In this document: in pieces, positions 7,976 to 16,944 of the stretch
How positions within the stretch are numbered: the first letter of the stretch is position 1
Layout: each line of letters starts with the position of its first letter
Origin: Bacillota bacterium
Lineage (GTDB): Bacteria > Bacillota > Sulfobacillia > RBS10-35 > JAJYVN01
Reading direction: 5' to 3'
Assembly: GCA_021806565.1 (NCBI GenBank)
Contig: JAJZXK010000003.1
Coordinates: 18,512-82,511 of the forward strand
DNA length: 64,000 nt
The notes under the pieces: model-generated
The model's database searches: none
What the model saw: the letters and a program-made list of their open reading frames with translations, nothing else
What the model was told of the DNA's origin: nothing
Made by a program: the position numbers and the translations under genes

Positions 7976-8863
7976 CTACCCGGCATCCTCGGGGCTGGCG
8001 GCAAACTCCGCCTGGGTGGCCGCCAGCCGCGCGGGGTCGGGGGCCCCCGGATAGACCAGGACCCTGTAGCGCAGCACGAGTTCCTCCTCGACTCCCAATT
8101 CCAGGGGCGCGGCCAGCAGTGGCGACGGGTTGAGGTACGCGAAACCGGGCTCGTCGATGAAGCGCCACGGCGTGGGGTGGCGCCGATTTGCCGGGTGGTC
8201 GAAGATGGCCACTCCGGCACGGAGGTCTGGACCGCCATCGAGGCGGCCGAACATCGTGGCCCATGCCGCCCGCTGGTGTTCGATGGCCTTTCCCCGCCGG
8301 CCGGACGCATCCAGGCCGCCGACGGCTCCCAGACCGCGCGAAAAGCGCCAGGACAGCCCCCCGTACCCGCCCCACGGGGTTTCGGGCGTGATGGGCGTGC
8401 GGTCCAGGGTGACGCGTGCGGGGCCGGTGTGGAAGCGGACACTGCAATCCACCAGGTAACTACCCTCGGCGCACGGGCGTCGCCATGCCGTGCGGCGCAC
8501 CTCGCGGCCCACCTCCACGCCCAGCGGATCCATGTAGGTGTAGGAAGCGGTCACCACCACCTGATCGGCCACCGCCTCCAGGCGTTCGGGGGGATCGAAG
8601 CGGATGACCCCGTCGGGCCGCGGGCGGTCCGCACCGTTCTCCCAATAGTTCACGCCATTGATCAACTTCCAATTGAACCAAAAACCGGTGTGCCAGACGT
8701 GGTCGTGCGGCGCGAAGCAGGTGAGCGGCGGGCCGCCCGGCAGGGACACCGGGTCGGCGTGCGGCCGAGCGCCGCGTTCGGTCCCCAGGTGCTGGCGGAA
8801 GTACTCGTCCCCGCGCCAGAACAGCCGCACCTCGGATCCCAAACGGTGCTCGTACCTCCACAC
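7976..8863 (-). CDS. DUF6807 (PmoA-like) family protein
   Basis: 295 residues from a GTG at 8863. The product contains DPVSLPGGPPLTCFAPHDHV and WHTGFWFNWKLINGVNYWEN, then GGYGGLSWRFSRGL and AIFDHPANRRHPTPW. The HDHvWHtG...W......N.W and DHPaN blocks are typical of the DUF6807 family (often labelled PmoA-like), a beta-sandwich protein that in many genomes sits beside Gfo/Idh/MocA enzymes; the reaction is unknown. The upstream frame stays open and a strong GGAGGGGGGAGGGG lies about 37 nt before the GTG, so an uncommon upstream start is possible. Confidence 0.75.
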   Translation of the reverse strand: MWRYEHRLGSEVRLFWRGDEYFRQHLGTERGARPHADPVSLPGGPPLTCFAPHDHVWHTGFWFNWKLINGVNYWENGADRPRPDGVIRFDPPERLEAVADQVVVTASYTYMDPLGVEVGREVRRTAWRRPCAEGSYLVDCSVRFHTGPARVTLDRTPITPETPWGGYGGLSWRFSRGLGAVGGLDASGRRGKAIEHQRAAWATMFGRLDGGPDLRAGVAIFDHPANRRHPTPWRFIDEPGFAYLNPSPLLAAPLELGVEEELVLRYRVLVYPGAPDPARLAATQAEFAASPEDAG

Positions 8864-8962
8864 CTTGGACGGCGCCAGCCGCGGGGCCCGGCCGGACGCC
8901 CCTCCCCCCCTCCGCGCTGGCGGTGGACCACTGCCATCCGGTCGCCCGCACCTGGCCGTCCC

Positions 8963-10060
8963 CTACAGATCGGCCAACTCCACCCAGGAGCCGGTCTCCG
9001 CCGAGCGGTAAATCCCGAAGACCGCCTTCATGGTCCCGAGGTTGTCCTCACCGCTGCTGTCCGGCGTCTGGCCGGTCCGGCAGCAGGTGGCGAAATGCGC
9101 GATCTCGTTGGCGAAGGCGTTGTCACCGGCGGGCAGGCCGGCCGCGTCGGGCGGCACCGGCAGAAAACCCGTGAACTGGCCGTCCCATCCCTTCCCGCGA
9201 GCAGCCGCGTCCTGACGGGCCCGCGAGGCGAAGAACGCGGGTCCGGACCCCTTCCCCGTCGGCGGCAGCGCGTGCACGGCTCCGTCGCTGCCCAGCAGCA
9301 TGAACATCTCGCTGTACGGCAGGCGAAAGCCGCTGTAGGTGGCAAAGTGCTCGCCGATCGCGCCGTTGGCGAACTCAAGGATGGCCGCGGCGTAGTCCTC
9401 CGCGCCATTCCGGTAGGGCTCCGTCCCGCGGCGCGTGATCGCCAGGACCCGCCGGACGTCGCCGATCAGAAAGCGCATCAGGTCGAGGCGGTGGACCGAG
9501 ACGGAGATCACGATCCCGCCCCCGGCCAGGCGGCCGTCGAACAGCCAGTGTTCCTTGGCAAGCAGGTCGGGCGCGTTCTGCATGGAGTCGAAGCGGACGG
9601 CGCGGATGGTCCCAAGTTCACCGGAGGCGCACAACCTCCTGACGCCGCGGTAAGACGGCATGTACCGCTGCGTTTGCGCCACCATCAGCACGACCCCGCC
9701 CGCGTCGGCCGCCCCCACCATGGCGCGGCACTCCGCCATGGTACAGGCCATGGGCTTCTCCACCAAGACGTGCTTGCCGGCCCGCGCGGCTGCGATCGCG
9801 ACCTCGGCGTGCAGGTGGTGCGGCAGGCAGATGTCCACCGCGTCGACGTCCTGGCGTTCGAGCACGGCACGATAGTCGGCGCTGGAGAAATCGGCCCCGA
9901 GCTCCGCAGCGCGTTGGTCGGCGAGGTGCCGGACCGTGTCGGCGGTAGCGGTAACGGGCACCAGGTCCGGACCGAGGGCTCGGTAGGCGGCGGCATGCGC
10001 GGACGCGATACCCCCGCACCCGATGATCGCGACGCGCACTGCCGCCGGTGTGGCAGCCAT
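8963..10060 (-). CDS. Gfo/Idh/MocA family oxidoreductase (first copy)
   Basis: 365 residues from ATG 10060. It begins with the Rossmann motif RVAIIGCGGIASAHAAAY, carries EKP in GKHVLVEKPMACTMAE and a catalytic-type His in SVSVHRLDLMRFLIGDV. An insertion near residues 275-320 (KGSGPAFFASRARQDAA) is absent from the second copy. NAD(P)-dependent sugar or cyclitol dehydrogenase activity is expected. It lies between TatA and the DUF6807 gene in the same orientation, spaced 184 and 99 nt, and is likely part of one transcription unit. Confidence 0.9.
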   Translation of the reverse strand: MAATPAAVRVAIIGCGGIASAHAAAYRALGPDLVPVTATADTVRHLADQRAAELGADFSSADYRAVLERQDVDAVDICLPHHLHAEVAIAAARAGKHVLVEKPMACTMAECRAMVGAADAGGVVLMVAQTQRYMPSYRGVRRLCASGELGTIRAVRFDSMQNAPDLLAKEHWLFDGRLAGGGIVISVSVHRLDLMRFLIGDVRRVLAITRRGTEPYRNGAEDYAAAILEFANGAIGEHFATYSGFRLPYSEMFMLLGSDGAVHALPPTGKGSGPAFFASRARQDAAARGKGWDGQFTGFLPVPPDAAGLPAGDNAFANEIAHFATCCRTGQTPDSSGEDNLGTMKAVFGIYRSAETGSWVELADL

Positions 10061-10244
10061 CGCCCACCGCCCCCCGCGGCACCCGGGTCGGCCGGCCGCC
10101 CCGCAAGCGGCCGCCGCCGGTGCCCATCGCGCCCAGGGGGAGTACGCTCCCTGCCGCGACTCCCCTGCCTGGGATTCTCGGTGATCGCCCTCCAACCCGG
10201 CCGGCCGCCGCGCCGACTGCGGCCACCGACGCGGGCGTGGCAGT

Positions 10245-10487
10245 TCAGCGCTGCGTCTGGCCTGAATCCTTGCCCGGGGCGGCGTCGCCCTTGTCCGCAC
10301 CGGGCGCGGAGGGCGCGCCGCCTTCGGGATGCGGGGCCGATGTCCCGGCCATCCCGCGCCGGAACGCGGTGATGGTCCGGCCGACGGCGCCACCCAGTTC
10401 GGGAAGCCGACCGGGACCGAAGACCAGCAACGCGACGACCACCAACACCACGATGTGCACCGGGGTCAAAAGGTCACCGAAATCCAT
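10245..10487 (-). CDS. tatA: Twin-arginine translocase subunit TatA/TatE-like
   Basis: An 80-residue protein with the full TatA plan: a short periplasmic start, one TM helix (PVHIVVLVVVALLVFGPGRL), the FGPGRLPELGGAVG hinge, an amphipathic helix (RTITAFRRGM) and a charged, disordered tail. TatA oligomers form the size-fitting part of the Tat export pathway. No tatC or tatB is near. The gene lies between a ceramidase-like hydrolase and an oxidoreductase on the same strand, so it may serve a Tat substrate of this cluster; that link is inference. Confidence 0.9.
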   Translation of the reverse strand: MDFGDLLTPVHIVVLVVVALLVFGPGRLPELGGAVGRTITAFRRGMAGTSAPHPEGGAPSAPGADKGDAAPGKDSGQTQR

Positions 10488-10568
10488 TCGGGCCGCCTTC
10501 CTCCGGACGGAGCCCCGCTCCGTCCCACGCCACCCTACGCCTTTCCATCACCGTCGCGCCAGGTCGCG

Positions 10569-11744
10569 CTACGAAACCTCGGCGAGCAGGGCCTCGCCGG
10601 TGCGGCGCAGGATCTCCCCGGCCTCTGGCGCCAGGGCCGAGGCGAAACCGTAGTAGCGGTGGGCGGCCGCCACCTCGTAGCCGCCGGCCGCGTACGCCGC
10701 GCGCTCCGGCACATACCCACAACTCGCCCCGGCGTGACCCGTCGCCAGGCAATCGGCGGGCAGACCCTGTGCGAGCGCCGCATGGGGCTCGCCCGGCCAG
10801 AACAGCAAGCGGCCGTCCCCCACCCGCCAGGCGCCGACCTCCGCGACGGTGGGCGGCACGGGTCGGCCCGGCCGTGCCACGGCATCCCACCCGGCCGGCC
10901 GCGGCCCCCCGGCCACCGCTGGCCGGTCCCCCGCCAGGCGCGGCAGTTCCACCGACGCACGCACCGCGGCCAGGGCATCCGCGGCCCCAACCCGCACCGA
11001 ACACCACAGGGCGTGCAGGCGTTCCGCCACACCCACCCACTCGGCCAGGGCGGCCTCACCACGCCGCCGGGGGTTTTGGTCGCCGCTGCAGCCCGGGATG
11101 AAAATGGAAGGATAGGGAAGGCCGGCCCGCACCACCCCGACCCAATCGGCCGAGATCCGCCGCTGCGAGGCCTCGAGCACGACCGGATGGCAGGCGGCCG
11201 ACCAAAGCATGCAGACCGGCGCCCGCGTCCCATCGGCCCGCTCGATCTTCAAGGCATGCAACCGCGGGTCGACCATGCCGCCCGGATCGCGCCGATTCGC
11301 CCAGGGAGGGTCAGCGAGTGCCGCGCGGCCCCAGCCCAGGCGGCAGGGTACGAGCGCGTCCATCGCGGCCGCCGCGGTCGCCGCGGCAGTGGCCACCAAC
11401 TGGCGGAGAAACGCGGGATCGGGGCGGCCGCAATCCAACAGGTGGTAGCCGGCTGGCGCGCTGTGCGTGTGAGAGCAGACCACCTGGAGGCGGTCCGCGG
11501 GCAAGCGGCAGGACGCCGTCAACGAAGCGACCAGGGCGGTATCGGCCGCGCACACATCCAGACCGATCAGCAAGTATGGTCCCTGGTCGCCGACGGCCAG
11601 CGCCAGGGCGGCCACCTGCAGTGGGTCCCGCACGCCCGTCGCCGGTTGCACCCGCGCCGCATAGCCGCTGAGTTCGACCGGTCCGGCCGCCTGATCGGGC
11701 AGCAGGTGGCGCACGGCAAACCCCGCCCGCATCCGGACACCCAT
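10569..11744 (-). CDS. Neutral/alkaline ceramidase-like hydrolase
   Basis: 391 residues; ATG at 11744 has GGAGGGG 7 nt upstream, and ATG 11732 is the alternative. The protein shows the N-terminal domain pattern of neutral/alkaline ceramidases: RAGFAVRHLLPDQ, PVELSGYA, ATGVRDPLQVAALAL, LLIGLDVCAAD, VCSHTHSAPAG (zinc-type His motif), CHPVVLE and FIPGCSGDQNPR. No signal peptide is visible, so it is probably cytoplasmic. In bacteria this fold often occurs in uncharacterised catabolic loci and the true substrate need not be ceramide. Only 29 nt separate it from the DegT aminotransferase gene. Confidence 0.8.
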   Translation of the reverse strand: MGVRMRAGFAVRHLLPDQAAGPVELSGYAARVQPATGVRDPLQVAALALAVGDQGPYLLIGLDVCAADTALVASLTASCRLPADRLQVVCSHTHSAPAGYHLLDCGRPDPAFLRQLVATAAATAAAAMDALVPCRLGWGRAALADPPWANRRDPGGMVDPRLHALKIERADGTRAPVCMLWSAACHPVVLEASQRRISADWVGVVRAGLPYPSIFIPGCSGDQNPRRRGEAALAEWVGVAERLHALWCSVRVGAADALAAVRASVELPRLAGDRPAVAGGPRPAGWDAVARPGRPVPPTVAEVGAWRVGDGRLLFWPGEPHAALAQGLPADCLATGHAGASCGYVPERAAYAAGGYEVAAAHRYYGFASALAPEAGEILRRTGEALLAEVS

Positions 11745-11773
11745 CCACGCCACCCCTCCGGCGCCGCCGCCGG

Positions 11774-13012
11774 TCACCCCCAGGCCCGCTGCAGCTTCCA
11801 GACCGCCTCCGGGATCGCCCGCAGGTCGGACTCCTCGGCAAGCAGCACCGCCTGATGCAGCCAGCAGCAACGATCGGCCGCCTGGCGCGCCACCGCCAGA
11901 GCTGCGTTCCCACCGTCCGGGAGCGGCACCCCCGCCCGTTGCGCGTTGACCGTCGCCTGACGGGCCACGGCGGCATTCCCGGACAGCAGGGTATATCCAG
12001 CGCTCGCCGGCACACCCTCGGCCCGCAACGCCGCCAGGAAGGCCCTCCGATCCCGTCCGCCGAAGGCCGCCGGGTCGTAGTTGAAGGCGAACAGATGCCA
12101 GGCATGGGCCGTGGCGGCTGGCGGCGGGCACAGCGGGGCGATCCCCGGAACGCGGGCCAGCGCCTCGGTCAGGAGCGACGCGGCGCGCGCCCGCCTGGCC
12201 GCCTGATCGGGAAAGCGTTGTAGCTGCGAGCGCAGGAGCGCAGTCTGCAGCGCCGTCAGGCGCAGATTCTGACCGATGCGCTCGTGCCCATACCAGGCGC
12301 CTTCCCGTGTCCGGCCGGCATTGTGCAGCGACCAGACCCGTTCGAGCGCTTCACCGCGGCCGGTGACCGCCCCGCCCTCACCGGCGCTGAGGTTCTTGCT
12401 CTCCTGGAATGAAAAACAGCCGAACAATCCGAAAGAACCGACCGGCCGGCCCAGCCAGGCCGCCCCCGGAGCCTGACAGGCGTCCTCGATCAGAACGGCC
12501 CCGCGGTCCTGGCAGAGTGCCGCAAACGTCGGTGGGTCCGCCGGGCACCCGGCGAAGTGCACGGGGATGACCGCCCGGGTGCGCACCGACCAGGCGGCGG
12601 CGGCCGCCTGCGGGTCCAGGCACAGCGTCGCGGGATCGAGGTCGGCGAAGACCGGCACCGCCCCCACCTGCAAGCAGGCACTGGCGGTGGCGATGAAGGT
12701 GTATGGCGGGACGATCACTTCGTCCCCCGGGCCGACACCCGCGGCCTGCAGGGCCAGGATCAGGGCCGCCGTACCGCTCGAGACGGAGACGCAGTCCAGA
12801 TCCCCTTCCCCGGGTGGCCGGTGGAGGGCCGCAAACGCCCGCTCGAAGGCGCGAACCTCCGCCGCCCCCGCCGTCGCGGAACACCACGTCCCCGCACGCA
12901 ACACCGCGAGTACGGCCGCCTCATCCTCCGGCGACACCTGCGGCCAGCGCGGCCACGGACCTGGATGGACCGCCTGGCCGCCATCCTGCGCCAGGCGCGA
13001 CGCGTCCGCCAA
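11774..13012 (-). CDS. DegT/DnrJ/EryC1/StrS family PLP aminotransferase
   Basis: 412 residues from a TTG at 13012 behind GGGGGTGG; no better in-frame start is close. Conserved parts are SSGTAALILALQAAGVGPGD and IVPPYTFIATASACLQVGA, the PLP-contacting IEDACQAPGA, and the Schiff-base lysine in FSFQESKNLSAGEGG. The family aminates keto-sugars or cyclitols (for example scyllo-inosose) using glutamate or glutamine. The neighbouring asparagine synthase-like gene, a ceramidase-like enzyme and two Gfo/Idh/MocA enzymes suggest metabolism of an amino sugar or aminocyclitol. Confidence 0.9.
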   Translation of the reverse strand: MADASRLAQDGGQAVHPGPWPRWPQVSPEDEAAVLAVLRAGTWCSATAGAAEVRAFERAFAALHRPPGEGDLDCVSVSSGTAALILALQAAGVGPGDEVIVPPYTFIATASACLQVGAVPVFADLDPATLCLDPQAAAAAWSVRTRAVIPVHFAGCPADPPTFAALCQDRGAVLIEDACQAPGAAWLGRPVGSFGLFGCFSFQESKNLSAGEGGAVTGRGEALERVWSLHNAGRTREGAWYGHERIGQNLRLTALQTALLRSQLQRFPDQAARRARAASLLTEALARVPGIAPLCPPPAATAHAWHLFAFNYDPAAFGGRDRRAFLAALRAEGVPASAGYTLLSGNAAVARQATVNAQRAGVPLPDGGNAALAVARQAADRCCWLHQAVLLAEESDLRAIPEAVWKLQRAWG

Positions 13013-13158
13013 GGGGCCACCCCCGCTTCCCCACGTCTACCCGTGCGTCTTGGAAGGGGGAATCGACACGTCCGCGGCCCATCCCTGCCGACGGCGCTCC
13101 GGGCCGCACCCGAGATGCGAGGGGCGCCGCGGCGCGCGCCCCGATCCCCGCGCCCGCT

Positions 13159-13734
13159 TCAGCGCACGATCCGTATCCGGTAGGTGCGCAACCAGGCGTC
13201 GACCTGGATCAGATAGGCGTAGAACTGCGCTCCACTCATCGTCTGGCCGAACCATTGCACCCGCGGCGGGCCGTCCTCGCTCAGCAACCGGTGCAGCAGA
13301 GCCGTGTCCACAAGCGGCGTCAACGGTGAGGTCGGATCGGCGAGGATGGCCCGCAGGCGCGAGCGGGTCGCCGCCAGGTAGTCGGGGTTGAAGGTGCGTG
13401 GGTACGGCACCTTCTTGCGCACCAACACGTCCTCGGGCAGCAGACCGCGCAGGGCCCGGCGCAGGATGCCCTTGGCCTGGCCGTCGCAGGTCTTCAGATC
13501 CCAGGGAATGTTCCACACGTAGGACACGAGGCGGTGGTCGCAGAACGGCACCCGCACCTCGAGCCCGACGGCCATGCTCATACGGTCCTTGCGTTCCAAC
13601 AACACCGGCAGGAACCTGGAGATGTTCAGATAGAGGATCTCGCGCATCCGGGCGGCGCGCCCGGTCTCGCCCTCCAGACGCGGCACCTCGGCCAGGGCGT
13701 CCCGGTAGCGGTCGGCCACAGCGGAAGCCATCAC
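13159..13734 (-). pseudogene. asnB: Asparagine synthase, C-terminal part (interrupted gene)
   Basis: This frame holds the last 182 codons of a class II (AsnB/AsnO-type) asparagine synthetase: RDALAEVPRLEGE, then LNISRFLPVLLERKDRMSMA, VGLEVRVPFCDHRLVSYVWN and GILRRALRGLLPEDVL. These follow directly on the N-terminal part at 15385-16797. The first codons after 13734 are foreign; homology begins at ADR, exactly in a 9-bp repeat shared with the other fragment. Translation might start at ATG 13731 but the ribosome site is poor. Without the nucleotide-binding half this piece cannot be active alone. Confidence 0.8.
13708..13716. repeat. 9-bp direct repeat, left copy, at the asnB interruption
   Basis: GCGGTCGGC (GCCGACCGC in the gene) occurs at exactly the point where asparagine synthase homology resumes and encodes Ala-Asp-Arg in frame. 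The partner is at 15424-15432. It looks like a target-site duplication bounding the 1707-bp insert. Confidence 0.6.
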
Positions 13735-13981
13735 AACCGGCTTCGGGTCAGGGCCTTTTTGAGCCTATTACCACCGATTGATCACAAGTGGTCACCGACA
13801 CCGTCCAGGGACCGCCCGATGGTTCGCGGTACCGCCGACTGGCCATGAAAGGTCTGCCTGAGAGAGGCGTGCCGCCGAGGGCGTACCGAAGGAGGGTGCG
13901 GCCCCGCGCGCCGCGATACTCCAGCGCGCTACCTGTGTCCCAGTCGCACGCACGACTCGGCACCAAGCACCCCAAGCAACG

Positions 13982-14320
13982 TCAGCCGAGTTTCATGTTG
14001 GCCAAACGTTCCTCCAGCACGGGCAGGTCTTCTTGTATGGTCATCCATACCGTTTCTGGATCCACTCCGAAGTACTCATGAATAAGCACATTCCGCGTCG
14101 CAATGACTTCGCCCCAGGGAATTTCGGGGTACGCATGGCGCGTCGCCCGGCTCACGTGGCCGCACGCCTCGCCGATGATCTCCAACTGCCGGACCACGGC
14201 ACTCTGCGTCTTGAGGTCCTGAAGAAACTCGTCCCTGGTCATGCCCTCGGTGAACTCCTGCGCCAACCGGATGGCGTCACGTACCTCCGCGATATAAACA
14301 GCATCATCCCTCGCAGCCAT
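13982..14320 (-). CDS. hepT: HEPN (DUF86/HepT-like) ribonuclease toxin
   Basis: 112 residues from ATG 14320. The DUF86/HepT pattern is clear: VYIAEVRDAIRLAQEFTEGM, QSAVVRQLEIIGEACGHVS, and the nuclease motif RNVLIHEYFGVD (Rx4-6H plus Tyr, the site AMPylated in characterised HepT). The preceding MNT gene overlaps it by 17 nt, the order known for MntA-HepT modules, in which the nucleotidyltransferase silences HepT by adding AMP to the tyrosine. It lies inside the insert that splits asnB. Confidence 0.9.
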   Translation of the reverse strand: MAARDDAVYIAEVRDAIRLAQEFTEGMTRDEFLQDLKTQSAVVRQLEIIGEACGHVSRATRHAYPEIPWGEVIATRNVLIHEYFGVDPETVWMTIQEDLPVLEERLANMKLG

Positions 14321-14606
14321 ACAGCACCTCGCGGCTCCGCAGAATCCGCTCTCTGAGATGCCGGCTGAGCCCTCTCTTGCTGACTAGATCCACCCGCCGC
14401 CCAAACACCGCAGAAAGATGTTCCTGCATCTTCACCAGACGGAAGAGCGATGCGGCTCGGCCTGGGGCAAACTCCACCAACACATCCACATCGCTTTCGG
14501 GTCCGAAGTCCTCTCGGACCACCGACCCAAACAGGGATAGTTCGAGAACATGGTTCTCTTCACAGAACTGCCGTATCGCCTCCGGATCAACCACCATCGC
14601 CGCCAC
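14304..14606 (-). CDS. mntA: MNT-type nucleotidyltransferase antitoxin
   Basis: About 100 residues. GTG 14606 has GGAGG 6 nt upstream and is preferred; ATG 14597 is the alternative and gives 97 residues. The nucleotidyltransferase signature is LFGSVVREDFGPESDVDVLV (GS-x-DxD), followed by LVKMQEHLSAVFGRRVDLVS with the third acidic residue. In known modules this protein AMPylates and neutralises the HEPN toxin encoded next. The stop codon lies inside the start of the HEPN gene, giving translational coupling. Confidence 0.88.
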   Translation of the reverse strand: MAAMVVDPEAIRQFCEENHVLELSLFGSVVREDFGPESDVDVLVEFAPGRAASLFRLVKMQEHLSAVFGRRVDLVSKRGLSRHLRERILRSREVLYGCEG

Positions 14607-15384
14607 CGGCCCCCTCCCCCCTTGCAAGCAGTCCCAGGGCAAAGTGCACCACCGGCGACATCCCCAGTCTACTCCGGAGCCTGGTTCCACCGTTGCTTCC
14701 GCGGCTCTGACCGCACCCGTTGCACGGCGACCTCCCCACCACCGCCGGACGGTCACGCGCCCGCACCGCAGCCTGTGCGTCGTGCAGCATGGGGGCGAAC
14801 GCCTGGGGGGGACACGGGGGAGCTACGGGGCACCCACAGAAACGCCACCCCCCGCGGTTGGCGCCCCCCGTGGCCCCCTGGGTCCATTAGGACGGGCCGG
14901 ACAAGCAAACAGGCGGGATTGGGGGCCTTGTCCGTTCCTCTCTTCATAGCCTTTTGTCTCCGGCCGCTGGCGCGGTCAGTTTCCTGCTTGGAGATTCCTG
15001 CTTCGTTGCGGCTGGTTTCACCAGGCCGTTCTCCTGGCCAGAGCCCTCCGCTCCACAGGCGTTTTGTGTCTCCGGGGAACTCCCGGCGACAAGTCCGGTC
15101 CCAGACCTGTTTGAGCGTCTGCGTTCTTACGTGCCGGACGCTGTTTCCCGGCACAGCGGCCAAAACACAGGCTTTCAAGATGCGGGGAACGGATCTTATG
15201 CCTATGTTTCGCCACGAACGGCGATACCTCCTGCAGCTACTGGCAACCCTGCAGGTGTCCGCCGCCCTGGCTCCCTCGGTCACAAACGGCCACACAGAGC
15301 CTGAGACCAGCCGCGAACAGGGAGACCAGCGGGCACCACTCATGGTACCGGCGAACCTCGGCGATCCCCGTCTGGACCAGCGCT
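14607..15384 (-). other. Right part of the asnB insert; degraded, possible TnpA relic
   Basis: This 778-bp stretch has no convincing intact gene. Around 15030-15125 on the minus strand one frame reads TLKQVWDRTCRREFP and KRLWSGGLW, which resembles the helix and strand region of IS200-type TnpA (LK...RRFP..KRLWGG.LW); the HUH motif and catalytic tyrosine are not found. Just left of the 9-bp repeat another frame reads ETIEALVQTGIAEVRRYHEW, which I cannot place. Base composition is less GC-biased than in neighbouring genes, consistent with foreign origin. Confidence 0.35.
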
Positions 15385-16797
15385 TCAATCGTTTCTCTCG
15401 GGTGACGGTACCATGACGATGTCGCGGTCGGCAATGTATTCCAGGGGGCGCACCAGGCGGCGGGCTTCCGGCGAGAGCACGGCGGCACGCACGTCTGTGG
15501 CGCGCGACCAGGGGAAGGTATCGGCGGTGATGGCCTCTTCCCAATGGCACCAGGGATACCCGCCGAAGACCTCGTCGGCCGCCTCTCCCGAGAGGGCCAC
15601 CGTGGTCTCCTCCCGCACCGCGCGGCAGAGCAAGTACAGAGACGAATCGATGTCCGCCAACCCCGGCACGTCACGGGCGGCCACGGCCGTCTGAAGCGCC
15701 TCCACCTGCTCGGCGGAATCCAGCACCACCGTGCGGTGGTCCGTGCCCAGGGTCGCCACCATGCGGTCCACCCAGGGACCGTCCGGATCGGCGTAGTAGT
15801 CGGTGGACTGGAAATGCCTTCCGCCGTCCGCGAACTCCAGGGCATACGTACGTAACGGACCCCGCCCCTCGCGCTCCAGGGTGTCCACCGCCAGCGCCGC
15901 GACCGCGCTGGAATCAAGCCCTCCGGAGAGCAGGGTCGCCAGCGGCACGTCGGAGACCAACTGGCGGGCCACCGTGTCCTGCAGGAGGTCGCGCACCGTG
16001 CGCGCCGTGGCGGCCGGCCCGTCGTGGTGTGGTTCCGAGTGCAGGCCCCAATACGACCAACGCCGCAACCCGCGCCGATCGAAGACCATCGCCTGGCCGG
16101 GCCGGAGTTCCTCGACACCACGGAACACGCCGTGGCCAGGGGTCCGCCCCGGACCCAGGGCCAGCACCTCCGCCAATCCCTCCGCCCCCACCTCCGGCGG
16201 TACCGCGGGGTGTACCAAGAGCGCCTTCAGTTCCGAAGCAAAGAGCAGGCCCGCCCCGCGCGCGACGTAGAACAGCGGCTTCACCCCGAGCCGGTCGCGC
16301 GCCAGAAAGAGGCGCTGTGCCTCCGCGTCCCAGATACCGAAAGCGAAAATGCCGTTCAGCCGGTCGACGCACTCGGTGCCCCAGGCCAGATAGGCCTGCA
16401 ACAGCACCTCCGTATCCGAACGGCTGGTGAAGCAATGGCCGCGTGCGACGAGCGCGGCCCTGAGCTCCGCCGTGTTGTAAAGTTCCCCGTTGTACGTGAG
16501 CACGACCGGCGATTCGTCCGCAAGAGGTGCCGCCTGGTCGTGGGCCGCCGGCTCCCCCCCGACCATCACCGGCACCACGCCCCGGCGGACGCCGGCCCGG
16601 GTGCGTACCATCGGTTGGCCTCCGCCGACCGGATCGATCACGGTCAGCCGCCGGTGCACCAGCGCGGCGTGCGGTCCGAACCAGGATCCCTCAGCGTCCG
16701 GGCCCCGACACGCCAGACGATCGCACATCGCCGCCAGAATCGGACGCCGCTCTCGTGGGTCCATGTCCCAGTCGATCCAGCCAGCGATGCCACACAT
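15385..16797 (-). pseudogene. asnB: Asparagine synthase, N-terminal part (interrupted gene)
   Basis: 470 codons from MCGIAGWIDWD: the Cys2 nucleophile of the glutaminase domain, CRGPDAEGSW, LTYNGELYN and RSDTEVLLQAYLAWG follow, then the ATP-pyrophosphatase loop LLSGGLDSSAVAALAVD in the synthetase domain. After PLEYIADR the sequence becomes foreign (DIVMVPSPERND, stop). Joining codon 458 to the fragment at 13159-13707 gives a 640-residue protein, normal for AsnB. The truncated product lacks the conserved C-terminal synthetase segment. It would lead the minus-strand cluster down to 6856. Confidence 0.85.
15424..15432. repeat. 9-bp direct repeat, right copy, at the asnB interruption
   Basis: Second copy of GCGGTCGGC, also encoding Ala-Asp-Arg in the asparagine synthase frame; partner at 13708-13716. 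Removing one copy plus the intervening DNA (1716 nt, a multiple of three) would restore the full gene. Confidence 0.6.
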
Positions 16798-16944
16798 CCA
16801 ACGTCAACCCCCGTACCGTCATGCTCCCGCGGCCTCCGCACCGGCCGCCGCCGCCCGGCCCATCCGGGCGGCGACGGCGGCACGGGCTAACGGCCCAGGG
16901 TAGGCGACGGCACCGGGGGTCTGTGCGTGTCCGCCCCTGCGGGT

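Noticed and set aside
8177-10372. 731-codon plus-strand frame
   Set aside because: Antisense to the DUF6807 and Gfo/Idh/MocA genes; His/Gln/Arg-rich composition is typical of a GC-driven shadow frame.
10329-11855. 508-codon plus-strand frame
   Set aside because: Antisense to the ceramidase-like gene, which has a clear family match.
13717-15423. Group I or II intron, or intein, as explanation of the split asnB
   Set aside because: No reverse transcriptase, no intron core and no splicing domain; the insert opens with stop codons and foreign reading frames.
6856-16797. Secondary-metabolite (aminoglycoside-like) gene cluster
   Set aside because: DegT and Gfo/Idh/MocA occur, but there are no cyclitol synthase, glycosyltransferase or resistance genes in the run, so catabolism is at least as likely.
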